This document shows, piece after piece, positions 37,245-47,890 of a DNA stretch of 64,000 nucleotides. Source of the stretch: an uncultured Glaciecola sp. Lineage in GTDB: Bacteria > Pseudomonadota > Gammaproteobacteria > Enterobacterales > Alteromonadaceae. The DNA is taken from positions 1 to 64,000 of the forward strand of contig CAKZLI010000023.1 of assembly GCA_937125395.1 (NCBI GenBank), written 5' to 3'. How positions within the stretch are numbered: the stretch's first letter is position 1; every line of letters starts with the position of its first letter. The position numbers were made by a program, and so were the translations under genes. The notes under the pieces are model-generated. The model searched no databases, was not told the origin of the DNA, and was given only the letters and a program-made list of their open reading frames with translations.

Positions 37245-38020
37245 CGCTTGCAACGACACCATTAGTCATTAAGGTCGGCGGTGCATTTATCGATGCTCCG
37301 AGTGGCCAAGATGTGTTTTTTCAACATATCGCAAAATTACAATCAATTCGCCCGGTGGTGCTGGTCCACGGCGGCGGATCGGGTGTGCAAACGCTGCTCA
37401 CAGATCTCGGCTTAAACAGTCAAAAGCGTAATGGCTTGCGCGTGACCCCTAGTGAACACATGCCTTATGTTGCAGGTGCATTAGCTGGCACCTACAACAC
37501 CGCAATGCTTAGTTTTGCAATTAAAGAACGTATCTCTGCAGTTGGATTAACGCTTGCTGATGGTGGTATGACCCAATGTGATCTCCTCGACAAACAATTA
37601 GGGCTGGTCGGTTATGCTCAGCCGCATGCAGCTCATTTATTAAAAACACTGTTACAAATCGGGCAATTGCCAATCATTAATTCGATTGGCGCCCTGAATA
37701 GTGGTCAATTAGTCAATGTGAATGCTGACCAAGCTGCTACTGCCATTGCATGTTTGCTAAAGGCTGACCTGATGTTGCTATCAGATGTACCTGGTGTACT
37801 TGATGCTACTCAACAAAAAATAGCAATACTCAACCACACCCTAGCAAATCAATTAACTGCAGATGGCGTCTTAATTGATGGCATGAAAGTCAAAGTAGAT
37901 GCTGCATTTACCGCAGCACAGACTCTTCAGCGCCCCGTCATTATTGGAGCTTGGGCTGATTCACAAGCATTTTTAAGCTCACATCTAAATGATGTAGGCA
38001 CACATATTTTACCTCAATAA
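37241..38020 (+). CDS. argB: Acetylglutamate kinase
   Basis: ArgB phosphorylates N-acetylglutamate. The 259-residue product (E. coli 258) starts MTLATTPLVIKVGGAFID and has VLVHGGGSGVQ and GMKVKVDAAF of the amino-acid-kinase fold. I place the start at the ATG overlapping the argC stop rather than an ATG three codons upstream. It lacks the N-terminal helix of arginine-inhibited kinases, consistent with control acting on ArgA. Confidence 0.96.
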   Translation: MTLATTPLVIKVGGAFIDAPSGQDVFFQHIAKLQSIRPVVLVHGGGSGVQTLLTDLGLNSQKRNGLRVTPSEHMPYVAGALAGTYNTAMLSFAIKERISAVGLTLADGGMTQCDLLDKQLGLVGYAQPHAAHLLKTLLQIGQLPIINSIGALNSGQLVNVNADQAATAIACLLKADLMLLSDVPGVLDATQQKIAILNHTLANQLTADGVLIDGMKVKVDAAFTAAQTLQRPVIIGAWADSQAFLSSHLNDVGTHILPQ

Positions 38021-38039
38021 CGCACAGACAGGATGACCT

Positions 38040-38960
38040 ATGCAAGATAACTTATTAACGTTTAAAGATTCTAGCCCAGCACAAATGCAAGCCTTATTAA
38101 ATCTTGCTTTGATGATTAAGCGTTCACCGTCAGATTATAGAGATGCACTTAAAGGCAAATCACTAGTCGCGTTATTTGAAAAACCGTCACTGCGCACTCG
38201 AGTAAGTTTTGATATCGGGATCCAAAAATTAGGCGGTCATATGGTTTATCTCGACAGTCAATCCAACCAGTTAGCGGGTCGAGAAGACACGAAAGATATG
38301 GCATTAAACTTGTCTTGCTGGTGTGATGGCATTATCGCTCGTGTGTATCAACATTCAACCCTTGAAACGCTTGCTCAACATGCTAGTGTCCCAGTTATCA
38401 ATGCCTTGTGTGACTTATATCATCCCTGTCAGGCATTAGCTGATTATTTGGCGATGACGGAGATTTTTCATGACGTAAAAGGACGGACACTGGCCTATGT
38501 TGGCGATGGTAACAATGTGACGCATTCTTTATTAATCGTCGGTGCGTTATTAGGCGTTCATCAGGTCGTTGTAACGCCTGTTGGGCATGCTGCAGATGCA
38601 ACGATTATTGAACAAGCGCGAATAATTGCTCAACAAACTGGTGCAACAATTACCACCTTAACAGATATCAAGGCACTGGGTAGCGTCGATGTTATTTATA
38701 CCGACACCTGGTTATCAATGGGTGACAAAACACCTTTAGAGACTATTAAAGAAACCTTTATGCCTTTTCAAGTGAATGAGGCGCTTATGCAACAATGCAG
38801 TACCGAGTATGTGATGCATTGCCAACCAGCGCATCGTGATTTAGAAATAACCAGCTCATTAATTGATTCGCCTGCATCATTATTGATGCTGCAAGCCGAA
38901 AACAGAATGCATGCGCAAAATGCTATTTTGGTCAGCTTATTAGGCAATCTAATTAACTAA
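38040..38960 (+). CDS. argF: Ornithine carbamoyltransferase
   Basis: ArgF makes citrulline from ornithine and carbamoyl phosphate. The 306-residue product has the carbamoyl-phosphate loop SLRTR (50-54), DLYHPCQALAD, and DTWLSMGD. The ornithine loop reads HCQPAHRD (260-267), where most OTCases have HCLP. The neighbouring ENRMHAQNA matches the family, so ornithine is still the likely substrate. Confidence 0.94.
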   Translation: MQDNLLTFKDSSPAQMQALLNLALMIKRSPSDYRDALKGKSLVALFEKPSLRTRVSFDIGIQKLGGHMVYLDSQSNQLAGREDTKDMALNLSCWCDGIIARVYQHSTLETLAQHASVPVINALCDLYHPCQALADYLAMTEIFHDVKGRTLAYVGDGNNVTHSLLIVGALLGVHQVVVTPVGHAADATIIEQARIIAQQTGATITTLTDIKALGSVDVIYTDTWLSMGDKTPLETIKETFMPFQVNEALMQQCSTEYVMHCQPAHRDLEITSSLIDSPASLLMLQAENRMHAQNAILVSLLGNLIN

Positions 38961-39013
38961 TTACATGTATCAATCATACATACCCATTAACTAAAATATG
39001 AAAGAGTAATAAC

Positions 39014-40240
39014 GTGAAATCATCTAACGCTAAAAAAAATATTAAAAAAGTCGTGCTAGCCTATTCTGGTGGACTAGATACTTCAGCCATTATTCCGTGG
39101 TTAAAAGAAAACTATGACTGTGAAGTGATCGCATTTGCCGCTGATGTGGGTCAAGGTGATGATGAATTAACTGGCCTGCATGATAAAGCTATCGCCAGTG
39201 GTGCAAGTGAATGCTACATCATGGATTTAAAACAAGAATTTGTGAAAGATTTTATTTTTCCAACCATCAAAACGGGTGCCGTATATGAAGGCGAATATTT
39301 ACTGGGTACTTCTATGGCTAGGCCGGTTATTGCCAAAGCGCAAGTTGAAGTAGCGCGCAAAGTCGGTGCAGATGCCTTATGCCATGGCTGTACTGGGAAA
39401 GGAAATGACCAAGTGCGCTTTGAAAGTGCCTTCGCGGCACTAGCGCCTGATTTAACCGTTATCGCACCTTGGCGCGAATGGGACATGGTATCGCGTGAAG
39501 ATCTGCTGGATTATCTCGCCGAGCGGAATATTGAAACAACCGCATCAGCGACCAAAATTTATAGTCGTGACGCGAATGCATGGCATATCTCGCATGAGGG
39601 TGGTGAATTAGAAGATCCATGGTGTGAACCAACCAAAGGTGTGTGGACATTGACGACCGATCCTATCGACGCAACCAATACACCTGAAACAATTAATTTG
39701 GTATTTGCTGAGGGTGAATTAACTCATGTTAATGGCCAAGCGTTTGGCGCATACGATGCATTGGTCGAGTTAAATAACCTTGCAGCTCCGCATGGTGTAG
39801 GTCGCATCGATATTGTCGAAAATCGTCTGGTGGGAATGAAATCTCGGGGGTGCTATGAAACACCCGGTGGCACGGTATTAGTCAAGGCGTACAAGGCTCT
39901 TGAAACCTTAGTGTTGGATAAATCTGCATTAAAATACCGTGAGCAAATTGGACATGAATTTGCTCATGTGATGTATGACGGTCGTTGGTTTACAGCTATC
40001 AATGACGCATTATTGGCTGGCGCAGACTCTTTCGCCAAGCTGGTAACAGGTGAAATCGTCGTCAAATTATACAAAGGCACGGCCACCGTCATTCAGCGTC
40101 AATCACCTAATAGCCTTTACTCTGAGGATTTTGCAACCTTTGGCGCAGATGACGTATATGACCAATCACATGCGGAAGGGTTTATTCGTTTGTTTAGCCT
40201 ATCGAGTCGTATCAAAGCCATGCACGATATGGATAAATAG
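39014..40240 (+). CDS. argG: Argininosuccinate synthase
   Basis: ArgG joins citrulline and aspartate using ATP. The 408-residue product has the PP-loop [10 protein letters not shown] (about 14-23), [13 protein letters not shown] for citrulline/aspartate binding, and [17 protein letters not shown]. It is the short form, unlike the longer E. coli ArgG. The start is GTG with AGAGTAA upstream. It lies 53 bases after argF. Confidence 0.97.
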   Translation: MKSSNAKKNIKKVVLAYSGGLDTSAIIPWLKENYDCEVIAFAADVGQGDDELTGLHDKAIASGASECYIMDLKQEFVKDFIFPTIKTGAVYEGEYLLGTSMARPVIAKAQVEVARKVGADALCHGCTGKGNDQVRFESAFAALAPDLTVIAPWREWDMVSREDLLDYLAERNIETTASATKIYSRDANAWHISHEGGELEDPWCEPTKGVWTLTTDPIDATNTPETINLVFAEGELTHVNGQAFGAYDALVELNNLAAPHGVGRIDIVENRLVGMKSRGCYETPGGTVLVKAYKALETLVLDKSALKYREQIGHEFAHVMYDGRWFTAINDALLAGADSFAKLVTGEIVVKLYKGTATVIQRQSPNSLYSEDFATFGADDVYDQSHAEGFIRLFSLSSRIKAMHDMDK

Positions 40241-40250
40241 GAGAACCGTT

Positions 40251-41636
40251 ATGGCGTTATGGGGTGGAAGATTCGCTGGTGGAAGCAGTAATATGTTTCG
40301 TCAGGTAAATGATTCAATTGGCTTTGATCAAGTCATGGCAACACAAGATATGACAGGCTCAATTGTATGGTCACGCGCATTGTGCCAAGCTGGGGTATTA
40401 ACCCAAGCCGAACAGACCCAGCTTGAAGATGCTTTGCATGTCATGATTGCGCAAGCTGAGCGAGGTGAATTAGATTATCTCGGATCTGGTGAAGAGGATA
40501 TCCATAGCTTTGTTGAGGCTAGATTGACTGCCGAGCTAGGTGATGTAGCACGTAAACTGCATACTGGCCGTTCGCGCAATGATCAAGTTGCGACCGATTT
40601 TAGACTCTGGGTCAAAGACCATGTTGTGATGTTACGCACAGATATTGTCATGTTTATCGAGCAACTGGTCACTCTTGCTCAGACAAATATCAACGTTATC
40701 ATGCCCGGTTACACTCATTTACAACGTGCCCAACCGGTGAGATTTGCGCATTGGGCGTTGGCATATGTCGAGATGCTCAAACGAGATTTGACGCGACTTG
40801 ATGATCTGCATGAGCGCATGAATCAATGTCCATTAGGATCTGGGGCGTTAGCGGGGACTACCTATCCGGTCGACCGCCATGCAATCGCACAACAACTTGG
40901 TTTTGCAAGTCCTTGTGTTAACAGCTTAGATGCGGTGTCTGATCGGGACTTTGTGTTAGAGCTGCTCTTCTGTGCCTCGACAAGTATGATGCACATGTCG
41001 CGTTTGGCTGAAGATTTGATCTTTTACAACTCTGGGGAAGCCCAATTCATTAAGCTTGGTGATAGTGTCACCTCTGGCTCTTCGCTTATGCCACAAAAGA
41101 AAAACCCCGATGCATTAGAACTCATGCGCGGAAAATGTGGACGCGTATTTGCAGCGCTACAAGGGCTTCTCGTCACTATGAAAGGCTTGCCACTGGCATA
41201 CAACAAAGACATGCAAGAAGATAAAGAAGGTGCAATAGACGCGGTTACTCAATGGCATATCTGCTTGTCTATTGGCGTTGAAGTCTTAGCCAGTCTTGAG
41301 CTTGACCAAGCTCGCTGTGAACAAGCGGCTAAACAAGGGTACGCCAATGCAACTGAATTAGCCGATTATTTAGTCGCAAAAGGGATTCCATTTAGAACCG
41401 CGCATGACTTATCTGGTCAAGCGGTTGTCTACGCGATTACACAACAAAAAGCGCTTGAAGAGCTCAGTATTGCTGAGTTGCAAGAGATCTCAAATGTAAT
41501 CAGTGATGATGTATATCCGGTATTACAACTTGCTTATCTGGTCGACAAACGCAATATTTTGGGTGGCACTGGCATGCAACCGGTTAGCGCAGCAGTTGCC
41601 GCAGCTCAAGTATTTATTGCACAGCAAAAAGGATAG
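40251..41636 (+). CDS. argH: Argininosuccinate lyase
   Basis: ArgH splits argininosuccinate into arginine and fumarate. I start at the ATG giving MALWGGRFAGGSSNMF, 10 bases after argG and behind GGAG; longer frames run into argG. The 461-residue product has TGRSRNDQVATDFRLW, the signature GSSLMPQKKNPDALE and GGTGMQPV near its end. Unlike Alteromonas and Vibrio relatives with fused ArgHA, it ends normally and is followed by a separate argA. Confidence 0.97.
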   Translation: MALWGGRFAGGSSNMFRQVNDSIGFDQVMATQDMTGSIVWSRALCQAGVLTQAEQTQLEDALHVMIAQAERGELDYLGSGEEDIHSFVEARLTAELGDVARKLHTGRSRNDQVATDFRLWVKDHVVMLRTDIVMFIEQLVTLAQTNINVIMPGYTHLQRAQPVRFAHWALAYVEMLKRDLTRLDDLHERMNQCPLGSGALAGTTYPVDRHAIAQQLGFASPCVNSLDAVSDRDFVLELLFCASTSMMHMSRLAEDLIFYNSGEAQFIKLGDSVTSGSSLMPQKKNPDALELMRGKCGRVFAALQGLLVTMKGLPLAYNKDMQEDKEGAIDAVTQWHICLSIGVEVLASLELDQARCEQAAKQGYANATELADYLVAKGIPFRTAHDLSGQAVVYAITQQKALEELSIAELQEISNVISDDVYPVLQLAYLVDKRNILGGTGMQPVSAAVAAAQVFIAQQKG

Positions 41637-41643
41637 TTGAAGC

Positions 41644-42975
41644 ATGGTCTTTTCACATCAAGATATGATTACGCTGTTTCGTAATTCTGCCCCTTATATC
41701 AACGCGCATCGGGGTAAAACGTTTGTTTTGATGCTCAGTGGAGAGGCCATTAACAGCCCTACTCTTGCGACGATTATTCATGACATCGCATTACTCAATA
41801 CACTTGGGGTACGTGTCGTTATCGTGCATGGCGCACGACCACAAATTGAAGAACGCATTCAATTACGCCATATTCAAGGACGCTTTGCCGAAGGAGTACG
41901 TATTACGGATAAGACGACGCTCGAATGTGTAAAGGATGCCGCAGGTTCTGTGCGTTCACAAGTCGAAGCGCTATTAACGATGGGGCTGGCAAATTCCCCC
42001 ATGCATGGCGCTCAAATTCGCGTCGCATCGGGTAATCTTGTTGTGGCTAAGCCGATGGGCGTGCGCAATGGATTAGATTTTGAAAACACCGGCTTTGTGC
42101 GTCGGATTGATACCCAAGGGATCAATGATCATCTCAATGATGGCTCGATTGTGCTGCTATCACCTATTGGCTACTCACCCACGGGTGAAGTATTTAATCT
42201 ATCCCATGAAGAAGTCGCAACCCGAGCTGCTCAAGCATTGTCTGCGGATAAGCTGATTGCTTTTTCTGAGTACAAAGGAATTATGGAAACAGTGCATAGC
42301 GATGCCGGTAGTGAATTGATTCTGCACCGAAATATTGAACTTGCTCACTTTGAACGGCTCATTGAACAAGGTCATTTAGTCAATGAACCCAGTGTAATAA
42401 ATGCCCTGCATGATAGTGTCGCCCAAGAAATACCCAGAGCGCATTGTGTAAGTTACGCCATCGATGGTGCACTTATCAAAGAGTTATTTACTCGCGATGG
42501 AACCGGCTCATTGGTCATGGAAAATCACTATGAGCAATTACGACCGGCTGACATTAATGATGTGGGTGGCATATTGTCATTAATTAAACCGCTAGAAGAA
42601 TCAGGGGTATTAGTTAAACGCTCACGTGAACGTCTTGAGAGTGAAATCGATCAGTTTACCGTAATAGAACGTGACGGTATGATCATCGCGTGTGCGGCCT
42701 TGTATGCCTATCCTAAGGAACATATTGGTGAGATCGCCTGTGTGGCTACACATGCTCAGTATCGTGGGCAAAACAGAGGAGAGCGAGTCTTAGAGGCCCT
42801 CACTGCTGATGCAGCGACTCAAGGATTACATACCTTGTTTGTACTGACTACATTAAGTGCCCATTGGTTTTTGGAACAAGGCTTTGTCCCTGGCGATATC
42901 AGTGATTTACCGACCCAAAAACAAGAACTGTATAACTTTACACGTAAATCCAAAGTATTTAAGTTAGCAGTCTAA
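41644..42975 (+). CDS. argA: Amino-acid N-acetyltransferase (N-acetylglutamate synthase)
   Basis: ArgA acetylates glutamate, the first and feedback-controlled step of arginine synthesis. The 443-residue protein has the classical two-domain form: an amino-acid-kinase-like domain (about 1-290; VVIVHGARPQIEERI) that binds arginine, and a C-terminal GNAT domain (about 300-443; IACVATHAQYRGQNRGERVLE). It lies 7 bases after argH and closes the operon. Confidence 0.95.
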   Translation: MVFSHQDMITLFRNSAPYINAHRGKTFVLMLSGEAINSPTLATIIHDIALLNTLGVRVVIVHGARPQIEERIQLRHIQGRFAEGVRITDKTTLECVKDAAGSVRSQVEALLTMGLANSPMHGAQIRVASGNLVVAKPMGVRNGLDFENTGFVRRIDTQGINDHLNDGSIVLLSPIGYSPTGEVFNLSHEEVATRAAQALSADKLIAFSEYKGIMETVHSDAGSELILHRNIELAHFERLIEQGHLVNEPSVINALHDSVAQEIPRAHCVSYAIDGALIKELFTRDGTGSLVMENHYEQLRPADINDVGGILSLIKPLEESGVLVKRSRERLESEIDQFTVIERDGMIIACAALYAYPKEHIGEIACVATHAQYRGQNRGERVLEALTADAATQGLHTLFVLTTLSAHWFLEQGFVPGDISDLPTQKQELYNFTRKSKVFKLAV

Positions 42976-43283
42976 AAGAGATTTAACAATAACCAATTGA
43001 AGGTAAAAGCACTGCACATAGCAATGATGATTGTACCTAGCATGCCGAGCTTGAGGGCCGCAATTATCGTTACGCACAGCGCTAATATATCGCCTGTCGT
43101 TCCCGTTAAAAACTCCGGGACAATAATTGAAATAAACACACATCCAGGTGCAATTTGCATCATTTGGGCTTGTTTTTTGTTGAGTGAATAATTACGCAGT
43201 AACAGATAGCCACCTACACGCGTTGCATAGGTCACTAAACCCATGCCAATGATCAATAAGATCGTCGTACTAGAAACAATCAT
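42972..43283 (-). CDS. azlD: AzlD-family branched-chain amino-acid export subunit
   Basis: Starting at the ATG overlapping the azlC stop (ATGA) gives MIVSSTTILLIIGMGLVTYATRVGG and 103 residues, typical for AzlD. It has three to four hydrophobic segments and the RVGGYLLLR motif. With AzlC it forms a predicted exporter of branched-chain amino acids. Its end overlaps the convergent argA stop by four bases. Confidence 0.88.
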   Translation of the reverse strand: MIVSSTTILLIIGMGLVTYATRVGGYLLLRNYSLNKKQAQMMQIAPGCVFISIIVPEFLTGTTGDILALCVTIIAALKLGMLGTIIIAMCSAFTFNWLLLNLF

Positions 43284-44014
43284 GAGCGAATATACACGGT
43301 TAACATACCACTTAATGTACCAATTATAACGTACCAGCCACCAGGCAAAACATAGAACGCGACAGCCGCACTCAACGCACTGATTGCCCAAGGAAGTGCG
43401 TCACTCTTTGTTTGCCACATGCTAAACAAGATGGCTATAAACATTGCTGGAAAGGCCATATGTAATCCGTACTGATGTAAATCACCCAACTGATTGCCAT
43501 AATGCGCACCGATCCCAGCAAATGTAGACCAGGTAATATATAACGTGATACCAATGCCCATATAAAAATCAAAGCGAAATGGCGCTAATGTTGATGCTTG
43601 CACTGAACGTCGTTGAATGTCCTGCATCGATAATGCCCATACTTCATCTGCCATAAAAAACAACGTCGTAAACTTAATGCGTTTGGGTAAATTCTTTATG
43701 TATGGAGCCAGTGTCGCCCCCATAATCAAATGTCGACTGTTGACCATTAAAGTCACAAACAAGATAAATAAAACTGCTGGTGGCGAACTCCACAATTCAA
43801 TGGCTGCAAACTCCGAACCACCGGCAAAATTGACCATCGTCAAAAACATGATCAACAGACTATTAAAGTCTTTTTGAGCCGCTTCTGCTCCGAGCATAAA
43901 CGCAACAGGAATAAAGCCAAGCACAATCGGCAATGCCGTTTTTATGCCTTCACAAAAACTGGACCAAGAATGAGTTAACGGAACAGGTAATGATCCCGGA
44001 TTAGAAGATATCAT
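43280..44014 (-). CDS. azlC: AzlC-family branched-chain amino-acid exporter
   Basis: A 244-residue membrane protein with about five to six hydrophobic segments and the family motifs NFAGGSEFAAI and VNSRHLIMGA. With AzlD it probably exports branched-chain amino acids. The ATG behind AGGAAGG is preferred over a GTG four codons earlier. It overlaps the end of mrcA by 14 bases, suggesting read-through from mrcA. Confidence 0.88.
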   Translation of the reverse strand: MISSNPGSLPVPLTHSWSSFCEGIKTALPIVLGFIPVAFMLGAEAAQKDFNSLLIMFLTMVNFAGGSEFAAIELWSSPPAVLFILFVTLMVNSRHLIMGATLAPYIKNLPKRIKFTTLFFMADEVWALSMQDIQRRSVQASTLAPFRFDFYMGIGITLYITWSTFAGIGAHYGNQLGDLHQYGLHMAFPAMFIAILFSMWQTKSDALPWAISALSAAVAFYVLPGGWYVIIGTLSGMLTVYIRS

Positions 44015-46730
44015 CGCCTTCCTCACTCACTTGAGATTGTTGTTTTTGTAACGGATCTATTACTTGGTTTTGCCGCACCTTAGAGGTAGGTTCAGTACCC
44101 ACAGAAAAATATTCAAATAAACTAGTGTGATCAGTACGATCAGTTAACTTGCCCGAAGCCCGATCAATTCTGACTTGGGTAATCCCTTCAGGGATGACAA
44201 GGGATTGTTCAGGGACATCAGCTAAGGCCACTTGCATAAATCGGATCCATGCGGGTTGTGCAGTTTTTGCACCGTCTTCGCCGCCGATTAATGCATTACC
44301 AATCCAATTAAATTTGTCTGGGTTCATATTGATGAGATGTTGGTTACGAGTGGTTCTACCAAGTTGCCGTGCATTATCATCAAAACCAACCCAGCTTGTG
44401 GCCACTAAACCTGGCGCAAACCCGCTAAACCAAGTATCACGTGAATCATTGGTGGTACCTGTTTTACCACCGATATCGGTACGTTGTAAGATGTTTCGGG
44501 CTCGCCAACCAGTGCCTAGCCAATAGGTTTTTTTGTTCCAATTACCGTTAGCACGAACAGCTGTGCGCATCATTTCTGCCACCAAAAATGCATTCTGCTG
44601 ACTGATTACTCGTGGTGCAGGTATTACTTCCGGCGCTGGATCAATCATTTGTGATGATGGCATTGCTCCATTCTGTTTAAGTTCTTTGGCGAGTAGCGCA
44701 TCCAAAGTAGCCATTGAATTGGCAGTATCAATGTCAGTTTGGCTAGCTTGTTCACAGGCCACGCAGGCCACCGGCATCGCCGATTGAAAAATCACCTCAT
44801 CCATGTTGTTGGTAATTTTATCGATAAAGTAAGGAGTGACCGCAAAACCACCATTGGCGATAGTCGCAATACCAGTGACTAGCTCAAGTGGCGTATGCGA
44901 ACCAGAGCCTAAGGATAATGTTTCATCGCGTGGTATTTCATCCAAATCAAACCCAAATTTGGCAATATGCCGAGCCGTATTTTCGATACCTACAGCTCGA
45001 AGTAAACGTACCGATACTACGTTTTTAGATTTGCCAAGAGCGGTACGCATTCTGATCGGACCGTCATAGATAGCCGGAGAGTTTTGAGGACGCCATGCAA
45101 TACCACTACTAGCATCCCATTGGTTAATGGGTGCATCATTGATCACACTAGCAATCGTATAGCCATTTTCTAACGCCGCAGAATATACAAAGGGTTTGAT
45201 GTTTGAACCCACTTGGCGTTTTGCCTGAGTCGCACGGTTAAATTGACTTTGATAAAAATCATATCCGCCCACAACAGCTTGTACTGCACCATCATTTGGA
45301 TCCAATGCCACAAACGCACTACTGACCTCAGGTAATTGCGATAAATAAAACTCACCGTCACCAATATCTCGGATATAGACAATGTCTGCTACTTTAACAA
45401 TGTCACTGGCTGTTTCTGGTATAGGCCCTTGACGTTGATCGTTGATATATGGTCTAGCCCATGCCAATCCTTGCCAGGATATGGTGTGCATTTCACCCGA
45501 CGATTGTAATACGCGGATGCTCTGTTCAGTCATACTCAACACCACCGCAGGTTGCAGCCCAGCCACATCGTCTACTTGACCCAATACAGCTAGCAAATCA
45601 CCAAACTCTAATGTGCTGAGTAAATCATCATTAACCGTGCTGGCGACATTGTCAGTATCAGACAACGTAAACTCATCAATCTGTTCGTTTTCAAATTGCC
45701 ATAATTGATGCAATTGTGCCAAATTGGTTACGGGTCCACGATAACCATGACGCTCATCATAATCATGTATATTTTGGGTGACGGCTTGTTGAGCAGCTAA
45801 CTGCAACGCAGAGGGTACGGTGGCATAGATATTATAACCGCCAGTTTCAGCTTCTTCTTTGCCATAAATACTAATCATCTCTTGATAAATGATATCGGCA
45901 AGATACGGAGCTGGAAAGTCAATTTCTGCGCCATGTTTGCTAGCACTGACAGGTGCATCTCGAGCAATACGGTATTCATCACGGGAAATATATTCTTCAT
46001 CTAACATACGTAATAACACGATCCGGCGACGCTCTATCGAACGCTCAGGTCGGCTGATTGGATTAAGTATCGATGGGGCCTGTGGCAATCCTGCTAACGT
46101 CGCAATCTGCGCTAAGTTTAATTCTGACAAAGACGAACCATAATACACTTGTGCTGCAGCACCAAAGCCAAATGCGCGGTGACCTAGCTCAATCTTGTTG
46201 AGGTACAAGGTTAGAATTTCGTCTTTCGTTAAAATCTGCTCGATATGCCAAGCAATGAAGATTTCTTTCACTTTTCGGATGTAGGTTTTTTCTCGAGATA
46301 AGAAAAAGCCACGGGCAATTTGCATAGTCAAGGTACTACCACCTTGCCCTTTTTCTCCGGTCACAATCAAATTGACCAGAGCACGGACCATACCAATAGG
46401 ATCAATGCCATCATGATCATAAAAACGCGAATCCTCCGTTGCAAGAATCGCATTAATTAATGTTTGTGGCACCTCATCGATCGTCACAGGTATGCGGCGT
46501 TTGACACCGTATTGAGAAATCAATAGCCCATCTTTAGTCCAAATCTTCATCGGTGTTTGTAATCGCACATCTTTGAGCGTATCAACAGAAGGAAGATCAG
46601 ATTTTAAATAAAAGTAAACCGCCCCAGTGCCAAGCAAGGCAAGGGTTAAGCCGAATATTCCGACCACGACTAAGGATCTGATTATGCTTTTCAAGCGATT
46701 TATGACCACGCAATTTGTTCCATTTGTCAT
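44001..46730 (-). CDS. mrcA: Penicillin-binding protein 1A
   Basis: A bifunctional class A PBP that polymerises and crosslinks peptidoglycan. The 909-residue protein has one N-terminal membrane segment (about 15-38), a glycosyltransferase domain (EDSRFYDHDGIDPIG; GGSTLTMQIARGFF; LYLNKIELGHRAFG), an OB-like insert and a transpeptidase domain with SxxK (GSNIKPF), SKN (KSKNVV) and KTGTT. It is divergent from pilM, as in many Gammaproteobacteria. Confidence 0.97.
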   Translation of the reverse strand: MTNGTNCVVINRLKSIIRSLVVVGIFGLTLALLGTGAVYFYLKSDLPSVDTLKDVRLQTPMKIWTKDGLLISQYGVKRRIPVTIDEVPQTLINAILATEDSRFYDHDGIDPIGMVRALVNLIVTGEKGQGGSTLTMQIARGFFLSREKTYIRKVKEIFIAWHIEQILTKDEILTLYLNKIELGHRAFGFGAAAQVYYGSSLSELNLAQIATLAGLPQAPSILNPISRPERSIERRRIVLLRMLDEEYISRDEYRIARDAPVSASKHGAEIDFPAPYLADIIYQEMISIYGKEEAETGGYNIYATVPSALQLAAQQAVTQNIHDYDERHGYRGPVTNLAQLHQLWQFENEQIDEFTLSDTDNVASTVNDDLLSTLEFGDLLAVLGQVDDVAGLQPAVVLSMTEQSIRVLQSSGEMHTISWQGLAWARPYINDQRQGPIPETASDIVKVADIVYIRDIGDGEFYLSQLPEVSSAFVALDPNDGAVQAVVGGYDFYQSQFNRATQAKRQVGSNIKPFVYSAALENGYTIASVINDAPINQWDASSGIAWRPQNSPAIYDGPIRMRTALGKSKNVVSVRLLRAVGIENTARHIAKFGFDLDEIPRDETLSLGSGSHTPLELVTGIATIANGGFAVTPYFIDKITNNMDEVIFQSAMPVACVACEQASQTDIDTANSMATLDALLAKELKQNGAMPSSQMIDPAPEVIPAPRVISQQNAFLVAEMMRTAVRANGNWNKKTYWLGTGWRARNILQRTDIGGKTGTTNDSRDTWFSGFAPGLVATSWVGFDDNARQLGRTTRNQHLINMNPDKFNWIGNALIGGEDGAKTAQPAWIRFMQVALADVPEQSLVIPEGITQVRIDRASGKLTDRTDHTSLFEYFSVGTEPTSKVRQNQVIDPLQKQQSQVSEEGDDIF

Positions 46731-46837
46731 ATATTTTAATACGTATGTGTCACTTCTAAAACACGCTGTTCACTACCTGTGACCCAGACCTGAATCAGTC
46801 TTTTGTGCAACACAAACTTACTAAGGAAATAGTTAAC

Positions 46838-47890
46838 GTGAAGTTTACCGTTTTTACACCCAAAACCAAACCTTTATTAGGCGTTGATATCGGTACGACG
46901 TTTATTAAAGCGGTATTATTGGTGCCTGCAGCCCATAACTGGGAGTGTCATGGTGTGGCATGCGAATTGATCTTAGGCGATGCGTTCACCGAACGTGATA
47001 TCCATAACTTTGAACCCGTTGCCAATGCACTCAAGCACATCATGCGAACATTGCATATCAAGCAGCATAAGGCGGTAATTGCCATAGCTGGCAATGCCGT
47101 ATTGAGTAAAATCATTCAAATGCCTAATGATTTGGATGAATTGCAACTAGAAGAACAGATTGAAATCGAGGCTGACAGCTTAATTCCTTACCCTTTAAAT
47201 GAGGTCTACTGGGATTTTACGCGCATTGGAGAATCTCAACACGTCCCCCATCAAGCAGATATATTACTCACCGCTGCACACAAATCCTTAATCGATTCCA
47301 GAATCACCCTTGCCAGAGAAGCGGGCATGCACCCTGACATAGTTGAAACGGAAGCCTGCGCATTACAGCGTGTCATCTTAACTCACACCAGCACCGTGCA
47401 ATCGATGTTAACCCTTGTCCACATTGGGTCAGAGTTAATGCATATTGTCGTGGCAGAGTCTCATCAGGTGGTGTACTGCAAAGAGCATACGGTTGGCTTG
47501 GCATCGTTATTTCAAGGCATAGCATCCGAATTACACATCGACCCTAAAGCAATACTGCAACAGCTTAGCGCTGGCAACACACCATCAGGTTGGCATCATC
47601 AATTACTCCCCGCCGTCATTGCTCAGCTCCAGCTACACATTGGACGCGCCATACAATTATGTACTCTCAGTCATCATCTTGCTACACCAACACACATCAG
47701 TTTGTCCGGTGGGGTAGCATCATTACCTGATCTTATCGATCCATTAAGCCGTGCAATGAACATCAATTTTAGTCTGTTTAACCCCTTGCAACGCATTGCT
47801 ATCAAAACGACAGTGAATGCGGAATTGATCTCACAATTACTGCCTCAATTATGTATCGCGACAGGGCTGGCGTTACGGAGTGAGATCTGA
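46838..47890 (+). CDS. pilM: Type IV pilus assembly ATPase-like protein PilM
   Basis: PilM is an actin-like cytoplasmic protein that binds the N-terminus of PilN and links the inner-membrane alignment complex to the motor. From the GTG behind AAGGA the product is 350 residues. It has GVDIGTTFIKAVLL (phosphate-1 loop), EEQIEIEADSLIPYPL and LSGGVASLPDL. An upstream GTG at 46805 is less likely. First gene of pilMNOPQ. Confidence 0.93.
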   Translation: MKFTVFTPKTKPLLGVDIGTTFIKAVLLVPAAHNWECHGVACELILGDAFTERDIHNFEPVANALKHIMRTLHIKQHKAVIAIAGNAVLSKIIQMPNDLDELQLEEQIEIEADSLIPYPLNEVYWDFTRIGESQHVPHQADILLTAAHKSLIDSRITLAREAGMHPDIVETEACALQRVILTHTSTVQSMLTLVHIGSELMHIVVAESHQVVYCKEHTVGLASLFQGIASELHIDPKAILQQLSAGNTPSGWHHQLLPAVIAQLQLHIGRAIQLCTLSHHLATPTHISLSGGVASLPDLIDPLSRAMNINFSLFNPLQRIAIKTTVNAELISQLLPQLCIATGLALRSEI

